Assembly (NCBI GenBank): GCA_031284665.1 | Contig: JAITXR010000212.1 | Span: 1-8,547 of the forward strand | Length of the DNA stretch: 8,547 bases | Origin: Paludibacter sp. | Lineage (GTDB): Bacteria > Bacteroidota > Bacteroidia > Bacteroidales > Paludibacteraceae | Reading direction: 5' to 3' | Part shown: piece after piece, positions 5,931 through 8,547 of the stretch | Numbering within the stretch: the first letter of the stretch is position 1 | How the letters are laid out: each line of letters starts with the position of its first letter | Translations under genes and position numbers: made by a program | The notes under the pieces: generated by a model | Database searches by the model: none | What the model was told of the DNA's origin: nothing | Seen by the model: only the letters and a program-made list of their open reading frames with translations

Positions 5931-7061
5931 ATGCGATATTTACTTATAATAATTTTATTTTGTACATCAATATTTTGTTCGTGTAACAAATCTGCCGATA
6001 AGAACAATGTTGCGACTGTGAGTAGCGACAGTTTATCGTTAAAATATGCACAAGGATTTGCTATCGATTATTATGCTGATTACAAGAAAGTTACCGTAAA
6101 AAATCCGTGGGCAAACAATGCCGTAATTCGCAGTTATTATCTTGTGAACGATTCAAGTACTCGCACTCCTGCGGATGGCGTTAAAATTATTATTCCAGTC
6201 ACAAAAATGGCAGTAACTGTGGTTACAATTTTTGAGTTCCTGTCGTTATTGGACGAAATTGACTGCGTAAATGCCGTTTGTCAGCCGCAATTAATTTATA
6301 ATCAGGATATTAGAGCGAAATATAAAAGCAGCGGACTTGTAGATTTGGGCGACTCGTTCAGTATAGATATCGAAACCATTTTGCACACCAAGCCAAATGC
6401 GATATTGGTAAGCGGTTATGGAAGTGCCGATATTTATACAAATAGACTTGAAAAAACGGGTATTCCTGTGATAATCAATAACGAATGGATGGAATCGACT
6501 CCTCTTGCTCGCAGCGAATGGATAAAATTTATTGCCGCTTTTTTTGATAAAGAAAATTTAGCCGACAGCATTTTTGATTTAGTCGCAAATAATTATAATT
6601 CAATAAAATACGGTGCAAAAGAGATTGAAAATAAAACTACCGTAATGATTGGAAACGATTTTCGAGGTACTTGGTATATGCCCGGAGGACGAAACTATAT
6701 GGCGGCACTGATTGCAGATGCGGGCGGGAATTATTTTTATGAAAACAATACTGAAACCGGCAGTTTGCCGCTTAATTACGAAAAAGTAATTAAAAATTTT
6801 TCGCAAAGTGATGTTTGGTTAAACTGTAATTTCAATTCGTTTGACGAACTTTTGAAGGTTGATAAAAAAAACTCGTATTTTCGCCCGTTCAAACTCAGAC
6901 AAGTCTATAATTTTAACAAACGAAAAATGCCCGAAGGTGCTAACGATTTTTGGGAAAGTGCAGTTGCACGTCCCGATTTGCTTTTGAATGATATTATTGC
7001 TGTGCTTTATCCCGATAATTTTCCCGATTACGAAACTGTATATATTGAAAAACTGAAATAA
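5931..7061 (+). CDS. ABC importer substrate-binding lipoprotein (haem/siderophore/cobalamin type)
   Basis: A 376-residue periplasmic binding protein. The N-terminus MRYLLIIILFCTSIFCSC is a signal peptide with a lipobox-like FCSC, so Cys18 is the likely lipidated residue, followed by a polar linker. The Peripla_BP_2 (BtuF/FhuD-like) domain covers roughly 85-350, with IPVTKMAVTVVTIFEFLSLL (88-107) at the start of lobe 1 and DIETILHTKPNAILVSG (146-162). RLEKTGIPVIINNEW and the following TPLARSEWIKF (172-200) form the interlobe helix region. Glu196 in ARSEW is a reasonable candidate for the acidic residue that docks on the permease. PWANN (59-63) before the domain is common in Bacteroidota members of this group, by recollection. 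It captures an iron complex, haem or corrinoid and hands it to the permease encoded 1 bp downstream. The substrate cannot be decided here, because no TonB receptor or riboswitch lies alongside. Confidence 0.9.
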   Translation: MRYLLIIILFCTSIFCSCNKSADKNNVATVSSDSLSLKYAQGFAIDYYADYKKVTVKNPWANNAVIRSYYLVNDSSTRTPADGVKIIIPVTKMAVTVVTIFEFLSLLDEIDCVNAVCQPQLIYNQDIRAKYKSSGLVDLGDSFSIDIETILHTKPNAILVSGYGSADIYTNRLEKTGIPVIINNEWMESTPLARSEWIKFIAAFFDKENLADSIFDLVANNYNSIKYGAKEIENKTTVMIGNDFRGTWYMPGGRNYMAALIADAGGNYFYENNTETGSLPLNYEKVIKNFSQSDVWLNCNFNSFDELLKVDKKNSYFRPFKLRQVYNFNKRKMPEGANDFWESAVARPDLLLNDIIAVLYPDNFPDYETVYIEKLK

Positions 7062-7062
7062 A

Positions 7063-8055
7063 TTGAAATCAAAAAAAACAATATTGTTTATCGCTCTGAT
7101 ATTCTTACTGTTATCTCTTTTTTTACTCGATTTGGCAATCGGTAGCATAAGAATTTCAATAAGTGATATTATTAGTATTTTCAGAGGAAATTCCGATGAT
7201 GAAATATTATCGGAAATTGTGCTGAATTACAGGTTACCAAAAGCTGTAACCGCCATTGTAGCAGGAAGTTCGCTGTCGGTTGCCGGTCTGTTAATGCAGA
7301 CGCTTTTCCGCAATCCATTAGCCGACCCATATATTTTGGGAGTCAGTTCGGGTGCAAGTTTGGGCGTGGCAATATCCACAATGGGCGCATTTTTTATACC
7401 CGCGCTAATGGGCAATGGCTGGATAATGATTATTGCGGCTATTGCGGGCGCGGTGATAGTGCTGCTGCTTGTGCTTTTAGTGTCGTTTAAGGTAAAAGAT
7501 ATTGTGTCGTTGCTAATCGTAGGAATAATGTTTGGCACTATCGCCGCATCAATAGTAAGTATTTTGCAGTATTTTAGCAATCCTGATGCGATTAAATTAT
7601 TCGTAATGTGGACTTTAGGAAGTTTAAGTTCTGTGCCGTGGGAATATCTTCAAGCACTTTTGCCGGTATGCATAACAGGTTTTGTGATTGCAATTTTTCT
7701 GCAAAAATCGTTAAATGCACTTTTGCTTGGCGAACAATATGCCAACGGGCTTGGAGTATCGGTAAAGCAAACACGAGTGCTGATAATAGTAGCAACCGGA
7801 TTGCTCGCCGGTGGAGTTACTGCCTTTACAGGTCCAATTGCTTTTGTGGGAGTGGCAATTCCACATATTGCTCGTGGACTTTTCGGCACATCAAAACACG
7901 AAATCATAATGCCTGCTTGCGTGCTGTGTGGCGCATCGCTATTACTTTTGTGTGATATTATTTCGCAATTACCGGCATATACATTACCAATCAATTCGAT
8001 AAGTTCGCTTTTTGGCGCACCGGTAATACTTTGGTTGATACTCAAAAAAAACTAA
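7063..8055 (+). CDS. FecCD/BtuC-family ABC importer permease
   Basis: A 330-residue inner-membrane permease of the type II importer family that includes BtuC, FhuB and FecCD, with the expected ~10 helices. Hallmarks are YRLPKAVTAIVAGSSLSVAG (56-75), FRNPLADPYILGVSSGASLG (82-101), GEQYANGLGVSVKQTR (223-238), which precedes the coupling-helix region, FTGPIAFVGVAIPHIAR (255-271), and the C-terminal LPINSISSLFGAPVILWLIL. The start is a TTG at 7063, one base after the stop of the binding-protein gene. No ATG occurs in frame before residue 78, which lies inside conserved sequence, so TTG is the best choice. The functional unit would be a homodimer with two ATPase subunits and the binding lipoprotein. 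No ATPase gene follows: 42 bp later the convergent nuoN ends. Length and motifs indicate an intact protein. Confidence 0.95.
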   Translation: MKSKKTILFIALIFLLLSLFLLDLAIGSIRISISDIISIFRGNSDDEILSEIVLNYRLPKAVTAIVAGSSLSVAGLLMQTLFRNPLADPYILGVSSGASLGVAISTMGAFFIPALMGNGWIMIIAAIAGAVIVLLLVLLVSFKVKDIVSLLIVGIMFGTIAASIVSILQYFSNPDAIKLFVMWTLGSLSSVPWEYLQALLPVCITGFVIAIFLQKSLNALLLGEQYANGLGVSVKQTRVLIIVATGLLAGGVTAFTGPIAFVGVAIPHIARGLFGTSKHEIIMPACVLCGASLLLLCDIISQLPAYTLPINSISSLFGAPVILWLILKKN

Positions 8056-8058
8056 TTT

Positions 8059-8073
8059 TGGGTAAATTTCCCA
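8059..8073. terminator. Small inverted repeat in the convergent gap, weak bidirectional terminator candidate
   Basis: TGGG (8059-8062) and CCCA (8070-8073) flank TAAATTT in the 42-bp gap between two convergent genes, with AT-rich sequence on both sides. The stem is only 4 bp, so this rests mainly on its position. Confidence 0.25.
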
Positions 8074-8097
8074 TTGTATGATTTATCTTAATTCTTG

Positions 8098-8547
8098 TTA
8101 TCCCCCAAAACCAATCTCTGAAATTTTTGTAAAAATAATGCTGAATACTCCAACACCAATTACCGCAGCGGTGCAAATTATCAAACTTAATTTTGCAGGA
8201 AAATCGCTTTTGAGAGTCTCTATTGGGTGGTCGCTTTTGTTGATAAACATTGCTTTTACAACGAGCAGGTAATAATAAAGTGAAATTACCGTATTTAATA
8301 ACGCAATAAACACTAACACATAAAAACCTTGCTGCCACGCTGCCATAAAGATAATAAATTTGCTAAAAAAACCTGCAAAGAAAGGAATGCCGCCAAGTGA
8401 AAATAACGCAAGCATCATCACAAAAGCAAGTTTCGGGTTGCTTTGGTAAAGTCCGTCATAGTCTTTTATCAGGACTTTATTCGTGCGATTTTCGATAATG
8501 GACACCACGCCGAATATCGCAAGATTTGAGAACATATAAACCAAAAT
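8098..8547 (-). CDS. nuoN: NADH-quinone oxidoreductase subunit N, C-terminal part (5' end outside window)
   Basis: The last 149 residues of a multi-helix proton-pumping subunit of respiratory complex I are visible, and the frame is open to the right edge. The key block is [21 protein letters not shown] (44-64 of the fragment), the conserved discontinuous-helix and Lys region of antiporter-like subunits. Lys63 in GFFSKF corresponds by position to the channel lysine of NuoN. Further helices follow at about 75-97 and 118-139, the first ending in [13 protein letters not shown], which is typical of NuoN, and the protein ends EIGFGG. An apparent TTG start at 8544 is an artefact of the window edge, since the frame continues upstream. 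nuoN is usually the last gene of a nuo operon, which fits the stop here with a convergent neighbour. The remaining nuo genes would lie beyond the right edge. Confidence 0.94.
   Translation of the reverse strand: MLVYMFSNLAIFGVVSIIENRTNKVLIKDYDGLYQSNPKLAFVMMLALFSLGGIPFFAGFFSKFIIFMAAWQQGFYVLVFIALLNTVISLYYYLLVVKAMFINKSDHPIETLKSDFPAKLSLIICTAAVIGVGVFSIIFTKISEIGFGG

Noticed and set aside
7227..8045. Minus-strand open frames within the permease gene
   Set aside because: They mirror the repetitive hydrophobic coding of the permease and carry no motif. The FecCD assignment on the plus strand is unambiguous.
8042..8338. Minus-strand 98-codon frame overlapping nuoN and the permease end
   Set aside because: It is in a different frame from the clear NuoN C-terminus and has no family resemblance.
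1..8547. Mobile elements, CRISPR arrays, tRNA or rRNA genes, defence systems
   Set aside because: No transposase or integrase motifs, no spaced direct repeats, no terminal inverted repeats and no cloverleaf-like T-loop sequences were seen. Nearly all sequence is accounted for by ten recognisable coding genes.

Overview
The window is chromosomal DNA from an AT-rich member of the Bacteroidota, probably Bacteroidales-like. The sequence-based reasons are strong A/T codon bias, no evident Shine-Dalgarno sequences, several TAnnTTTG-type -7 promoter boxes, and gene products with a Bacteroidota flavour (a YfhO-like membrane protein, a GT2 next to MazG, an iron/cobalamin-type binding lipoprotein, a NuoN tail). 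I cannot name the species. The genes look intact. I see no mobile element, CRISPR array, tRNA or rRNA.

Layout. Positions 1-5730 hold seven co-oriented minus-strand genes. Read in transcription order they are mazG (5730-4936), a membrane-anchored family 2 glycosyltransferase (4933-3929), a small hairpin with a possible promoter, rfbF (3824-3042), rfbG (2981-1875), a short RmlC/RfbC-like cupin (1887-1453), an extended-SDR NAD-dependent sugar-nucleotide enzyme (1453-509), and the N-terminal part of a YfhO-like polytopic membrane protein (512 to the window edge). The last four overlap by 13, 1 and 4 bases, so they are very probably translated together. Positions 5731-5930 are a 200-bp divergent intergenic region with promoter candidates on both strands. 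Positions 5931-8055 hold two plus-strand genes: a lipoprotein substrate-binding protein and a FecCD/BtuC-type permease, separated by 1 bp. At the right edge the C-terminal 149 residues of NuoN (complex I) read on the minus strand and converge on the permease.

How the genes work together. RfbF makes CDP-glucose from CTP and glucose-1-phosphate, and RfbG dehydrates it to CDP-4-keto-6-deoxyglucose. The cupin and the SDR then presumably epimerise and/or reduce that intermediate to a CDP-deoxyhexose for a surface polysaccharide or glycan. The dideoxy-sugar enzymes (the PLP-dependent RfbH/E1 and its reductase) are absent from the visible part, so a 6-deoxy rather than a 3,6-dideoxy sugar is the simpler guess. 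The SDR has His where the catalytic Lys of YxxxK is expected, which is the most interesting biochemical point here. The binding protein and permease form two thirds of a vitamin B12/haem/siderophore-type ABC importer, but no ATPase gene lies beside them.

Most of the window is ordinary housekeeping plus a surface-sugar cassette. I did not find a convincing wholly new system. The best lead is the cupin plus YxxxH-SDR pair as an incompletely defined CDP-sugar branch.
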